Positions 24,673 to 36,841 of a stretch of 64,000 nucleotides of DNA are shown here, piece after piece. Origin of the DNA: Cryptomeria japonica (Eukaryota; Streptophyta; Pinopsida; Cupressales; Cupressaceae); the NCBI RefSeq assembly GCF_030272615.1, contig NC_081415.1, positions 232,011,303 through 232,075,302 on the forward strand, in the 5' to 3' direction. The first letter of the stretch is position 1, and each line of letters opens with the position of its first letter. Position numbers and translations under genes: made by a program. The notes below the pieces were generated by a model. It did not search any database. It was not told the origin of the DNA and saw only the letters and a program-made list of their open reading frames with translations.

Positions 24673-24982
24673 GCATTGATGGCAACATATGAATGTGAAA
24701 AACAGTCAATGCAAAGCAAGAAGATATCACTAGAAAACTCCCCCTAAGATTAGGATAGATAAAATAGTTTTTCACATGATCTCTCTCCCCCTTTGAAAAA
24801 AATGCCAAAGATCTCAAAATAGAAAACCAAACTCTACTCTCTCCAAAACAAGAACATGAATCACAAGAATCTCTCCCCCTAAAACACAGACTACTCCACT
24901 AGAGGAGCAACATCAACTCATCAATCATGAAAAAAAAAGGATAAGACTGTGAAGTCCACCGGATTGATGCAACTCAATTCAT

Positions 24983-27900
24983 CTAGTTCTCATTAGGAGG
25001 GGTGGATACCCCTAACTTGTCTCTCAAATAGACAAATATATCTGCAGGCAAAGGCTTAGTGAAAATATCAACTATTTGTTCCTTTGTAGATACATACTCC
25101 AGCTTCACCTTCTGTTCACTTACTTTCTCTCTTAGGCAATGAAATTTGATTGAAATATGCTTAGTCTTTGAATGTTGTACCAGATTATTTGAAATATTAA
25201 TAGAATTGGAATTATCACTGTATATAATAGTAGGCTCATCATGAATAACTCTGATATCTTTCAATATTTTCTTCATCCAAACTACCCGAGTGCAATTACT
25301 AGCAATAACAAGGTACTCAGCTTCAACAATAGACAAGGACATTAAATCTTGTTTCTTACTAGCCCATGAAACCATTTTCTTTCCCAAAACTAATGCTCCA
25401 CTAGTAGTGCTCTTCCGGTCATCAACATCACTAGCCCAATCTGCAGCAGTGTAGGCACACAACATGAAATCATCACTCCTCAGATACCACAAAGCATAGT
25501 CCACAGTTCCCTTCAGGTATCTGAATATCCTCTTCACAACAGTGACAAGACTCTCTTTTGGATCAACTTGATATCTAGTAGCCATGCACACAACATGCAT
25601 AATGTTTGGCCTAGTTTGAGTAAGATATAGCAGTCCACCAACCATAGATCTGTACAAACTCTGATTAGCTTTAGGAGATTAATCATTCTTAGACAATTTA
25701 CAACCAGTCACCATAGGAGTTCTAACCGGTTTGGATTCATCTAACCCAACCTTCTTTAGCAATTCCTTCACATACTTAGTTTGAGATATGAATATACCTT
25801 TTCCAATCTATGAAATCTGCAAACCTAAGAAATTTTTTATCTCACCAATCATAGAAATCTCAAATTATTTTTGCATATCACCAGAAAACTTCATGCTCAA
25901 GTCATCATCACCTCCAAAGATAATATCATCAACAAAAACTTCAACAATTAGGATGTTATCATTTTCTATCTTAAAATACAGATTATTGTCAACAACACCT
26001 TTAGTAAATCCCAATTTCAACAAATATTTATCTAGTCTACCATACTAGGCTCTAGGGGCTTGCTTCAATCCATAAAGAGTTTTCTTCAACTTACATATCA
26101 TGTCCCCATCATCTGATAATGAAAAACCATCAGGTTGCTCAATGTAGACTTCTTTCTCTAGCTCACCATTCAAAAAGACATATTTCATATCCATCTAATA
26201 TACCTTGTAATCTTTATAAATAGAATATGCAAGCAATAACCTAACAGCTTCCAGTGTGGCCACTAGAGGAAAAGTATCCTCATAATCAATTCCTTCTTTA
26301 TGAGAGTATCCTTTGCAAACAAGTCTATCTTTATTTCTGACAACTTCACCAACTTCATTCAATTTGTTTCTGAATACCCATTTAGTACCAATAACATTAT
26401 TATCCTTATGTCTAGGCACAAGTTCCCATGTATTATTCTTTTTAATATGATCTAGTTCTTCTTCCACAACTCTCATCCAATTTTGATCTTGGCAAGCTTC
26501 AACAACATCTATAGGCTCAACTTTAAAAATAAAGCATACTTCTTCAGCAACTAACCTTCTTCTAGTCATTACACCTTTATTCTTATCACCAATAATCTGA
26601 ATTTTAGAATCATTCAGTCTTACATACCTCAAAGTCTTCTGATTGTTCTGATTATCAGGTTCCTGCACTTCTTCACTAGAAGCAACAACATCCGAGTTAA
26701 TTCTCTCTACTAGATCATTCTGCTTAGGCTCTTCAGTTTGAATAGGAGCTAAAATAACATGTTGATCATCATCATCATAACCACATGCTTTGATCTCTTT
26801 CCCAAGGTTCTCATCCACCTTCACATTTTCACTTTCCACTATCTTTCTTAGTCTCTTATTGTAGCATGGGTAGGCTTTGCTCTTTGTTGAATATCCTAAG
26901 AAAATTCCTTCATCACTTCTAGCATCAAACTTTCCTATATCCTCATCTCTCTTGATATAACATTTACTACCAAATACTCTAAAATATCTCATAGTAGGAA
27001 CATGACCAAACCAAAGCTCATAAGGAGTCTTATCGGTATCACCTTTGGTATGAACTTTGTTGAATGTGTAAACAACAGTGCTAATAGCTTCTCTCCAATA
27101 GATCTTTGGAACATTTCCTTCAATCAACATAGTCCTTGCAGCATCTAAAACAATTTTGTTCTTCCTTTCAACAACTCCATTCTGTTGAGGGGTTCTAGGA
27201 GAAGATAATTGTCTTCTAATCCAATGCTTCTCATAGAATGAATTGAACTCACTGGAACAAAATTCTCCACCTCTGTCAGATCTCAGACACTTTACCTTCA
27301 AAGCAGACTTAGTCTCAACCTTTGCTTTAAATATCTTGAATTTTTCCAATGCTTCTGATTTCTCCTTCAAAAAGACAACCCACGTCATCCTAGAATAGTC
27401 ATCAATAGCAACATTAAATATTTGTCACCCTGCACACTTCTAACATTTGTAGGTCCACATAGGTTAGTATGCACAAGATCTAGTAGTCCATGTAATGTAT
27501 ACAGTTTGCTCTTGAAAGAAATCCTTGTTTTCTTACCCAACTGACATTCCTTACATATCGGGTTAGCAGGCTTAACAATCTTAGGCAAGTCTCTAACAAC
27601 ATGTGTAGAATTGATCTTAATCATTGAATCAAAATTTGCATGACAAGTTCTCCTATGCCACAACCAACTCTCATCAATTTGAGAAATCAAACAACTTTTC
27701 TCATTGGCATTCAAGTGAAAAATGTTACCTTCAGTCTTAGTTCCCGATGCAATCTCTATACTGGAGGCATTTAGGATCTTGCATTTTCCATCCTTGAATT
27801 GTAGATCACAACCTTTATCAACCATTTGTCCAACACTCAAAAGTTTGTGCTTCAAACCTTCAACATACAAGACATCATCAATGTTATGCTTACCATCAAA

Positions 27901-29202
27901 AGAAATAGAACTTCTCCCATAGATCACATAGGCTTTGTCATCTCCAAATCTAACTATTCCACCACCATACCTTTCCATGCTCACAAATTTGCTTTTATTA
28001 CCGGTCATATGATGTGAACAATGACTATCAATTACCCATTCATCTTTCTCTTCAACTCTAGAAGCTAAAGCTTTCTCCTCAATAGTATAACTAGTGGAAT
28101 CAACAGCTACAGGTCTATCTTCTTTAATGGCAATAAACACAACGTCATCTCCTTCTGATTCTTCATCTATAACACCTTCATCCGTAGCATAACAACAGTT
28201 CTTTTGATTCCTAAACTTCTGGTTAGGCTTGTAGGGTTTATCATACTTCTCATGCTTTTCATAACTATCATTTCTATCATGCTTATCAAACTTATCATGC
28301 CTATCATACTTAGCCATTCTCTCTGGGCATCTAGAAGCAAAATGTCCTATCTTATTGCAAGAGAAACATTTCAAAGGCGAATTTCCATCATACTTACCGA
28401 CTCCTTTAGGTAATCTCTGAGCAATCAGTGTTTCAAGCTCATCCATTTCTCTTTCTTGATCTTCTATCTCTCTTCTCTCTCTTTCATATCTAGATATTCT
28501 ACACTCATCGGGATCATACTTTTGCTTACCAGATACAGATGTGAATTCTCTAAATGTAGTCTCAAACTTTCCATGTGATTCTCCAAACTCACTCAGCTCA
28601 AATGCAACAATCTTTCCAACCAACATAGCTCTTGTTACTGTAGTCACACTTTGGATCTCATCAATAGCAACAACCTTATGTTTATAAGTAGGAGGCAAAG
28701 ATGTCAACACCTTGGCAACAATTTCATCTTCCTCAATGGTTCCATCGACACATCTAATACCTAGGACAAGGTCATTCACCTTAGCCATGAAAGAGTGTTT
28801 GTTCTCATCATCTCCCATCTTCAATGTATCATATTTTCCTTTCAAACTCCATAGCTTAGCAACTTTCACCTATTTGTCACCTTCATACAGAATCTCAAGA
28901 TTCTCCTAGATCTCATGTGCGGTCTGAAGTCCCATTACATTTGTCATCTCAGAATCAGTCAGGGCACTAAGCAATGCTTCCTTCACTCTAATATTATGTT
29001 CAACTTCCTCAATCTCACCTGGAGTAGAAGGTCCATTCAGAGGAACAAAATAGGCATTCTTTGTAATCTTCAAGTAATCTTCTCCAAGACATTTCAAGTG
29101 AACTTCTATCGAGTTCTTCCATATAGCATAGTTACTTCCATCAAACCTCTGATTGTCCTTCTTAAAGATAACACCTTGAACTATGATACCGGATATCCTC
29201 AA
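24983..29202 (-). pseudogene. Copia B gag-pol polyprotein, broken by stops and a frameshift
   Basis: Read on the minus strand. Gag starts near 29202 (NQRFDGSNYAIWKNSIEVHL). A long frame at 28869-27385 holds gag, an intact zinc knuckle CFSCNKIGHFASRC (near 28370), a His/Asp/Lys-rich spacer, the protease site WVIDSHCSHHM (Gly of the usual DSG changed to His), and the pre-integrase segment. A frameshift near 27395 leads into integrase at 27388-26195, with LRSDRGGEF and RTPQQNG, and the start of reverse transcriptase. The FVDD motif survives near 25935 between stops at 26195, 26045, 25876 and 25808. RNase H occupies 25657-24983, with the KHISIKFHCLREKV stretch near its end. Loss of the protease Gly and multiple stops make it non-functional. 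Confidence 0.92.
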
Positions 29203-29229
29203 GCAGTCAAGCTTCTACTAGAGGATCTA

Positions 29230-29241
29230 GCTCTGATACCA
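29230..29241 (-). other. Primer binding site of Copia B
   Basis: The minus strand reads TGGTATCAGAGC two bases after the right LTR end, the Met-tRNA type. Confidence 0.88.
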
Positions 29242-29243
29242 TT

Positions 29244-30499
29244 TGTTAGCAGCAACCAAGAAGGAATGCTGAGAGGAGGGGGGTGAATCAATCTTCACCA
29301 GATCAACAATTTTAACTTAAAAAATGGATCTAATAAACTATAGTAATAAGACAAATAAGAAAATTGAAGGCACAACACACAACACCAAGATTTTGATGTG
29401 GAAAAATTGGTTAAGGGAAAAACCACGGTGAGATCTTGCCCACAGTAAGATGATACTCTGTAGTAGTATGTGAAAATATTACAATGGGGAATGCACATGC
29501 ATTTAGGCACATTTACTAGAGCTCACTGCTCAAATATAATGGCTCAAAAGGCTACAACCCTTAGGGAAGTCTCACTGACTTACAATATGATTCAGACTAC
29601 AATCTAGAAGAAATGAACTGAAAGAATAACATCTCCAAATGCTTGATTATAGTTCTGGTTAAGCACAAATGTTTACTCTACAACACCAATCTCCACACAA
29701 TACTTCACTGAAGGATAAATCTCTTGTCCACACATAAACCTTTCTTTGGTAATGTAGACACAACAACAACTCCAAAATTACATGAATATATCACCTATAT
29801 ATGCAATTCATCAACCTTGATAACAAGGTTGGCTAAACCCTCAACCCTCAATTACAAAATTACATCACACGATACAAGGATTGACCATCGGACCAATATA
29901 ATTATTTACATGACATAGCATGGACCTAAATCAAATTCTCAAATGCACAACTCCACTTGAAATCATGCCAAGATCAATCAAAAAATGCTACACCGCCAAA
30001 AAAAATACTGCATAACATGAAAATCATCACCGGTTGATAGAAACCACCAAAAAATCACACAATGATCAATGAAAATCACCAAAATAAATAGGACATGACT
30101 AAGAAACACCAAAAAGCATGTTAGAATCATCAGGAATAGCTCCACCAACACCACTTATCAAATACTCATCGATCAACATCTGTAAACTCAAGAACACAAC
30201 CAATCAACAACTGTTACGAAGAGAGATAACTTGCAGAGGACCAAATCATGATCCATCTAAAATGAAGATACACAAGACCATCCCAAGCAATAACCCAAAA
30301 TCTTAGCACAAGATCTAATCACACTAGAATATACTGGAGGATATACCAAACTCTACAAAACAGTGATCAACAAAATAACATTGCAAAACCGATCATAAGA
30401 TCTTCCCAATCTGCAATCACCGGAGCAATACATAGGAATATTTTGACATCAATGAAAATAACATATCCTAGCAGCAGCAATAATGAACAATATCCAACA
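29244..30499 (-). repeat. 5' LTR of Copia B
   Basis: About 1,256 bases, matching 23411-24659. It starts TGTTGGATATTG at 30499 on the minus strand and ends TGCTGCTAACA at 29244. Confidence 0.9.
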
Positions 30500-30683
30500 C
30501 AAATTCATAGAGAATTCCTTTCATAGTAAACAAGAACTTGTAAAGAAACATGGAGGGTTTGATTGATGGAAGAATGGGACTTTTAAAGATCTAGAAGCTA
30601 TCATAAGATGAGGCTTTTAACTCTTAGAAGTTATTCTTGGGTTTTTATAATCAAAATTATAAAGGTTTAGGATTAATCATTCT

Positions 30684-31148
30684 TGTGAGATTTTGCCAAG
30701 ATCAAGAGGCAATGGAAAGCACAAATAAGAGACAAAATATATGATAGGAATAAATTGTATTCTATCAAGATGCAAAATATGATCAATTGGATCATTACAA
30801 GATGTTCAATGATTGCCCGTACAAACAAAGTAGATGAGCCTACTTATATAAGCAAGGCTTATGGATATGTGACCACACAAACATGACATGTGGCTCAATA
30901 AGAAACAAGGGCAGGTAGGAAATAGGTGTGGGTAGGTAGGAGAAATAATATAATATTCCACATGATGTGGAATGTAACAACAAGATAAGATCAACACCAT
31001 AAAAGGTGGAAATTCTCCTACACACACTATCCCAATGTGGCACAAACACCCAAGTGTGTCATACCCAAACTACTATTAAATGCATGTACCTAAGTAAACT
31101 TAAGTAAGGTGTAATAATATCCAAGATGAATAATTATTTACACCAACA
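30684..31148 (-). repeat. 3' LTR of element C
   Basis: Starts TGTTGGTGTAAATAA at 31148 on the minus strand and ends TCTCACA at 30684. It holds a 19-base near-perfect palindrome, ATTCCACATGATGTGGAAT, at 30955-30973. Confidence 0.92.
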
Positions 31149-32679
31149 CCCCCCCTTAAGTGCAACTTAGGGGAATGCACTAAAGTCTACAATGCAACTA
31201 AGAAATGCAAGATGGGTCCTGACTACGAGGCCATGTTAGGTACCCATGTACAAATGAAAATGCAATCTCCCACAAAGTGAGGAAAGAGAGAAAAACCTAA
31301 TGGGAAAAAACCCTCCCCCAAAAGAGAGATGATGAAAGCACACAATGCTCTCAATGATGAATGAGAAGAACAAAACTATGCCCCCCCATAAGAGAGAAGA
31401 AGAGACCATGAAGCCCTCCCTCAATGTCAAATCTCTTGTAAAGATGGTCCAATGATGATGACCAAAATACCTCCCCATAAGGAAGAAAGAGAGCCAATGT
31501 TGCACCAATAATGTCAAAGTGTGAAAAAACCAGGTACCAAGTCAATGACGATGAATCACTTGTTGCACAAAAATGAGGATCAGGCATGGAGACAACCTGC
31601 TGTGAGCATCATCTGGATACTCAAAAATAGCATAAATACTAGTACAATCCAAGTCTCACAAGAGCCATGCACAAATGTGTACAATCTAAGTCTCAATTGG
31701 AGCCATGCACCAAGTCTCACAAGATATTCTTAATCTATGTGTACAAGAGGATTACATCAAATATGTCAACAATGACAAGATACAAAGAAGTGTGGTACTT
31801 TATGATAGTGCAAGTACAACATTGCTCAAGCATGAGCATACATCATGATAAAATATTCAAATGTGGAAACATGAAAATGATGCCACCAACAAAGAAGCCA
31901 TGTAGAATACTATAGATGAAGATGCCTCCTAATGGAATTTCACGAAGAGTACAAATGAATAACTGACCCCCCATAAAAAGATCATGTTGACACTTGCAAA
32001 TAATGGCAAAGTGGACTTCTGATTTCAACTTTACAAATTCTCAAAATGAGATCTAAGAGACTTCAACGAATACTGCTAGAGATCTAAACTGAGATCCAAG
32101 CAAAATGCAAGTACCAAATATGCCAAGAATGGCCAAATATTGAAAGTACAATTTCTATTCAAAATCACTGCTAACTACTAGCATATTATGAAAGTATACA
32201 AAAAATTATGCACTCTAAAAAAAAACAACACCTGAAAAGGAGTCCATATGAATCCAAATGAAGCCTCCAAAGTTGTAAAAATCGGGATTTCACGTTTTCC
32301 AAAAAACTTGTATCCAAAAATCCAAAACATCTTGCACCATCATATAGATCATGAAATTCTACCCCAAAACAAAAAAAATTGCTTGAAAAAATGAGTCTGG
32401 ATGAGTGAGATATAGCTATTTGAAAATTGCCTGCAAAATAATAATTTCTGGAAAATTTCCGTCCCAGCTTCAAACTTCAAATGCCTCTAGATTTGGCCTC
32501 CGAAGTTCTATTTGGATGAAACAAAAGGTAAAACTGACTTTCTTGGACCTCCTCAATCCAATGGTGACCTTAAATTTGACCCATTTAGCTTCAATAATAA
32601 CCTGCAATAGAAAGCTCCAAAATGCAAACCCCAAATAGCATCAAATTTCTCTCAATTGGCAAACCAATGACACTCTAAT
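31149..32679 (-). other. Internal region of element C, non-coding
   Basis: About 1.5 kb with no recognisable protein on either strand. Next to the left LTR the minus strand has CTTAAGGGGGGG (purine tract). Short ORFs such as 32186-32473 show no domain. It may serve only as packaging and priming sequence. Confidence 0.7.
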
Positions 32680-32692
32680 GGCTTTGATACCA
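32680..32692 (-). other. Primer binding site of element C
   Basis: The minus strand reads TGGTATCAAAGCC directly after the LTR end with no spacer, one base off the usual Met-tRNA complement. Confidence 0.82.
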
Positions 32693-33156
32693 TGTGAGAT
32701 TTTGCCAAGATCAAGAGGAAATGGAAAGAACAAATAAGAGATAAAATATATGATAAGAATAAACTGTATTCCATCAAGATATAAAATATGATCAACTAAA
32801 TCATTACAAGATGTTCAATGATTGCCCGTACAAACAAAGTAGATAAGCCTCCTTATATAAGCAAGGCTTATGGATATGTGAGCACACAAACATGACATGT
32901 GGCTCAATAAGAAAAAAGGGTAGGTAGGAAATAGGTGTGGTAGGTAGGAGAAATAATATAATATTCCACATGATGTGGAATGTAACAACAAGATAAGATC
33001 AACACCATAAAAGGTGGAAATTCTCCTACACACACTATCCCAATGTGGCACAAACACCCAAGTGTGTCATACCCAAACTACTATTAAATGCATGTACCTA
33101 AGTAAACTTAAGTAAGGTGTAATAATATCCAAGATGAATAATTATTTACACCAACA
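32693..33156 (-). repeat. 5' LTR of element C
   Basis: Near-identical to 30684-31148. The same palindrome lies at 32963-32981. Confidence 0.92.
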
Positions 33157-33161
33157 ATTCT

Positions 33162-33769
33162 CACCATGGTTATTTATACAAAAATATTTAGGTGTTATGA
33201 TGGCGTTATTGGAGGCAAAGGTTGTTGAAAAATATTTACCTATTTTTGTTTATTTTCTTTCGATCTCATTATCTTGATGATGAATCACGTGTGATTTGAA
33301 ATGTCAATGTAAATTAAATGTACAATTTTTTTATTATCAAAAATCCTTTCCTACTATCTCATGGACTATTAAAATATCATAGTCATTGATTTGTTCTTCT
33401 TTCAGCTTCCTCATAATTTGGTGCATTCTTAAAATATCATGTCATTGAACATATGTTTATATTGTAGGGAAAGTTTATCTAAATCATCTCTTAAAAAAGA
33501 AAATGCCCTAGAAAATGCATCATAAGTTGGAAAAAATGTCAAACCTATACAAAACCATCTCATACATAACCCTCTCCATGTTAAGAAAGTTAGCGAAGGT
33601 CTTATGGAAATTGTTGGTGTGGGGTCATATTCCTCTTCTCACACTAATGTCATTTAGTAACTACTTGATAAGCATATTCTTGTATCAAAAAGGAATCACG
33701 TACATGTTTAAGAAACTTATGAGAATATTTTAGTAGTATATCTATTATGAAAAAGACACTTGTTGGACT
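33162..33769. other. Intergenic DNA between elements C and D
   Basis: AT-rich. The only ORF of note (33515-33733, plus strand) has no recognisable domain. Confidence 0.5.
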
Positions 33770-33774
33770 TAAAA

Positions 33775-35366
33775 TGGTGCAAGAGCACCTAGTTCTACCT
33801 AGTTTTGATGAATTTTCACATTTTGGAGTGATTGATCATGTTTGGGATCAATGAATGAATAATGGATTGTGGTTAGGTCCACAAGTGTGGTTTAGAGTTA
33901 TTTTAAGTATATTTATCATCATGTTTGTTTGTTTTATCAGTTTTGGCCAATGTGCCCTTGTAAGCCTAAAATGGCATCATTTTGCAAAATAGGGTAAAAC
34001 TCATTGTAAGGCCTTAATAGGAATTTGGGAATGTTTGTTTGATGTTAGGGATCCATCCTAGGGGGTTTATAATGAATAAAAATGCATAAATGGAAAAAAA
34101 AAGCAAATGGGAGCAAAAGTTGTCATTGTTGTTGCTCGACAACTTTTTGCAACTATTTGAGCAACTTTGCAAAATTAAGCAAATCGGTGGTTAGGAAACC
34201 GATGAGGGATTGGTTATGAACAAGGAGACATATAAAATTATTTTTCAATGATTTTACATGGGTTGAAATATCCAGGAGCAAGTTTGAATAACATTTGAAG
34301 ACAATTTCCAGATTTTTGCATAAGTTATTGTTATTTTGGTAGCAGCAGTATGTACCAAATGGATTGATCTTATTATTGTCCTTCCATGGTGGTTTAGTAA
34401 ATGATATTGTGTTTATAAGGAAGTTTTTGTATCCTTTCTTAGTGCAGGTTTGGTGTGTGATTACAATTTGTCTTATATTGCATTGCTCTCGGTCTGAGCA
34501 AGGGTTTAAGACCTTAGACATGGTTCCAACTTGAAACCTCATTGTGTTTGTTCAATGGCCCTTGGGATTAAATTCATGGAACTTTTGTATAGTTTACATA
34601 TTCTTTGGAATGTCTTGGAGGTTGTTTGGAAGCCACTTACCATCATATCCTAGGCGAGCTCTGCCATAGCCCGACTAGGGATATGACTGTCATTTTTGTC
34701 TTTACTTGCAAGGATGAACAAATGTGAATGTGCCAAGTGTTTGGAATGGAAGTATGAAGCATAGTAGAGTGTTGTTGAAGAGATGGAGGTGTGACATGGT
34801 GTAGAAACTAATAAACCCTATTGGAGAAGATCGTTAACTCTAAAACCCTCAAAAGTGCCATTCTTGGGATCCATACCGGTACGGACAGACCGGACACCCT
34901 ACCCTAAGTAAATCTAAAAGTTTGTCCAAAAGGGTACTCGAATCACCAAGGATTTTTGGGGGTCCTTTGGAGGTTTTCTGAGTAATTGCACAAAAAACGG
35001 TAAGATGGGGCTAATAGGGGCTCTAGGGCTACTAGGCCTAGAAAATAGGAATAAGAGGAAGCAATGGAAAAATGGAGTGTAGCCAATCAAAGGACCACAT
35101 GAGTGGAATTGAACACCTACTATACACCCCCTAAGACCCCTGCAAGTGTATGTTGGAGGTTTGGATAACTAGATGGTTGGATTTACTATAGTGAATCCCA
35201 ACCAGGCTTGTGAGTAATAGAAGAAAACAAGTTGATAGGGAGAACTCCAAAGGAGTTTAATTGTTCGACTTGTTAATGGACAAGAGAAGGGTGATGGGAG
35301 CCCACTAAATCATCCTTTTCCTACCTATTGAGCGAGGTGAAACTCTTTTGTGAGAATCCCCCATCA
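33775..35366 (+). repeat. 5' LTR of Gypsy D
   Basis: About 1,592 bases from TGGTGCAAGAGC to CCCCCATCA. Matches 47935-49512. Around 34128-34166 the words GTTGCTC and GAGCAAC form a possible stem. Confidence 0.92.
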
Positions 35367-35369
35367 AAG

Positions 35370-35381
35370 TGGTATTGGAGC
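35370..35381 (+). other. Candidate primer binding site of Gypsy D
   Basis: TGGTATTGGAGC lies three bases after the LTR end. It differs at two positions from the Met-tRNA type site used by other elements here. Confidence 0.65.
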
Positions 35382-35572
35382 GAGTTAAGATTTGGGAAGA
35401 AACCAGTTGATGACAGAGACTAAGTCAGTAGGAGAAAAAAGGCTTAGGATGGTGACCAATGCAGAGTTAGCCAAAAAGGTAGAAGATCAAGAGGAAGAGA
35501 ATAGATTCCTCAAGGTAAGATTGCAACAGTCGGAGAACAAACTAGGTGAAGTTGAAGACAAGACTGCGATGG

Positions 35573-36819
35573 TGTAGCATCCTAAAATTGCGACACTTGC
35601 AATTTCGACTGCATTTGGGTCTTCACGATGGTGGTGCAACATTGAACTTGAATGGAGACCCTGAAACCTATTTGCGACATCAAAAACTGCATATTTCTGC
35701 ACCTTGGCCTGATCCTTCCTTGCACCCTGCTATCCCGGGAGGTGGGACCATGGCGCCCAGCGCCCTGGTCCTTCAGGACCATGGCGCCTAGCGCCTTGGT
35801 CCCCCAGGACCATGGTGCCCAGCGCCCTGGTCCCTGGCCCTATTTTGGGCCCGATCTCTTTTTGGGCATCGGGTCTTTAAGTTTGCAATTCAGAAAATAA
35901 TGCTTCTAGGTCGGCCTAAGGTCGGAAAAATCAATCTCTCAACCCTAATTGACAAGTATATAAACTACATTTCCCCTCCCAGAAGAAAGGAGGGAGAAAA
36001 AAAAACATAGGTGTGCAAGAGGCGGAAGCGATATTCAAATATTCAACCATTCAAGCATTCCTTCAAGCAATTGAGCATTCTAAGTCTCCATTCAAGGCTA
36101 GGTGTTGCATTCAAGACAAGGATTCAACCATTGAAGAGGAGATCACATACAACATACATTACACCTTCGCATGTGAGAATACAAACATTCTTACAACAAG
36201 GTATCAGTACTTGTTTACATTACAAACATTTACATTTACAGCATTCTCATTTCTTGGTTAATTCCAAAACCGGGGTTTGACCTAAAGGCAAACCCCTAAT
36301 CCCTAACCCCCCAATTGTCCTCTCTTTTCTGTGTGTAGGTTGCAGGTATACGGCTGTAATTGAAGATCTGGAATCCTTGTGCAGAGACGAACAGATCCAC
36401 CTTCATTTCGCGGATTTTTCGGAGGACCGTGTGCACTCCGGGCACCATCGTCCCGTCAACTTTCGCTCAAATTTGTAGAACAACATCGTCTTGACATTTT
36501 ACTGCTAATTCCAGGTCTGCAGCTTCATCCTGTATCCCTATCTCTGTTTATAAGCGAATCTTTCTTACTTTACATGCATTCCTAGTTCAATCATTCTATC
36601 TACATTCTTTACAAAAGAGGGTATCCTTGATGTCTTAACCCTTGAAACTCATTTAGAATCCAATCCTGCATTGTGTGGGATTGGATCTTGTGGGTTTCAA
36701 CCCCTTTTTTGAATGTAAAGTCTCTCCTAAGTGAAAACCATCAACCCTAGTGACCTCCCTTCTCTCTCCTTTGAGTTGGGGAGGGGAGAACAACTAGGGT
36801 TCGATTTTTTCGCTTTACA
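35573..36819 (+). repeat. 5' LTR of element E
   Basis: About 1,247 bases, starting TGTAGCATCC and ending GCTTTACA. It contains three 31-base hairpin repeats (35745-35833) and a GGACCGTGTGCACTCCG block near 36424 that recurs in the leader. Confidence 0.92.
35745..35833. repeat. Three tandem 31-base GC-rich hairpins in the 5' LTR of E
   Basis: Units start at 35745, 35776 and 35807. Each opens with GGACCATGG and closes with a GGTCC word, so that GGACCA pairs with TGGTCC and GCGCC-type cores face each other. The corresponding units in the 3' LTR start at 42376, 42407 and 42438 and have some stem-breaking changes. Confidence 0.85.
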
Positions 36820-36822
36820 TTT

Positions 36823-36841
36823 TGGTGAACCTGACGTGAAC
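36823..36841 (+). other. Candidate primer binding site of element E
   Basis: TGGTGAACCTGACGTGAAC lies three bases after the LTR end. It begins TGG as required for pairing with a tRNA CCA end, but it is not the Met-tRNA type. I cannot name the tRNA. Confidence 0.6.

Larger units (their letters stand above)
23411..30499 (-). mobile_element. Copia element B, decayed
   Basis: Direct repeats at 23411-24659 and 29244-30499 bracket a gag-pol relic on the minus strand. The primer binding site sits beside the right LTR and the purine tract beside the left. Domain order is gag, protease, integrase, reverse transcriptase, RNase H, so it is Ty1/Copia. The five-base flanks are AGGAT on the left and CAAAT on the right. 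They do not match, unlike the other elements here, which suggests mutation of the duplication or recombination between copies. Its pol resembles that of Copia A but the LTRs differ, so it is a related but distinct family. Confidence 0.92.
30684..33156 (-). mobile_element. Non-coding LTR element C (2.47 kb, TRIM/LARD-like)
   Basis: Two LTRs of about 465 bases (30684-31148 and 32693-33156) are almost identical and are flanked by ATTCT on both sides (30679-30683 and 33157-33161). The minus orientation follows from a primer binding site abutting the right LTR and a purine tract (AAGGGGGGG) abutting the left. The internal region of about 1.54 kb has no gag or pol similarity and only short ORFs. 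The element is thus non-autonomous and moved with enzymes supplied by another element. The high LTR similarity suggests it is one of the younger insertions here. Confidence 0.93.

Noticed and set aside
34153-34542. 129-codon minus-strand ORF
   Set aside because: Antisense inside the 5' LTR of Gypsy D and not open in the 3' LTR copy.
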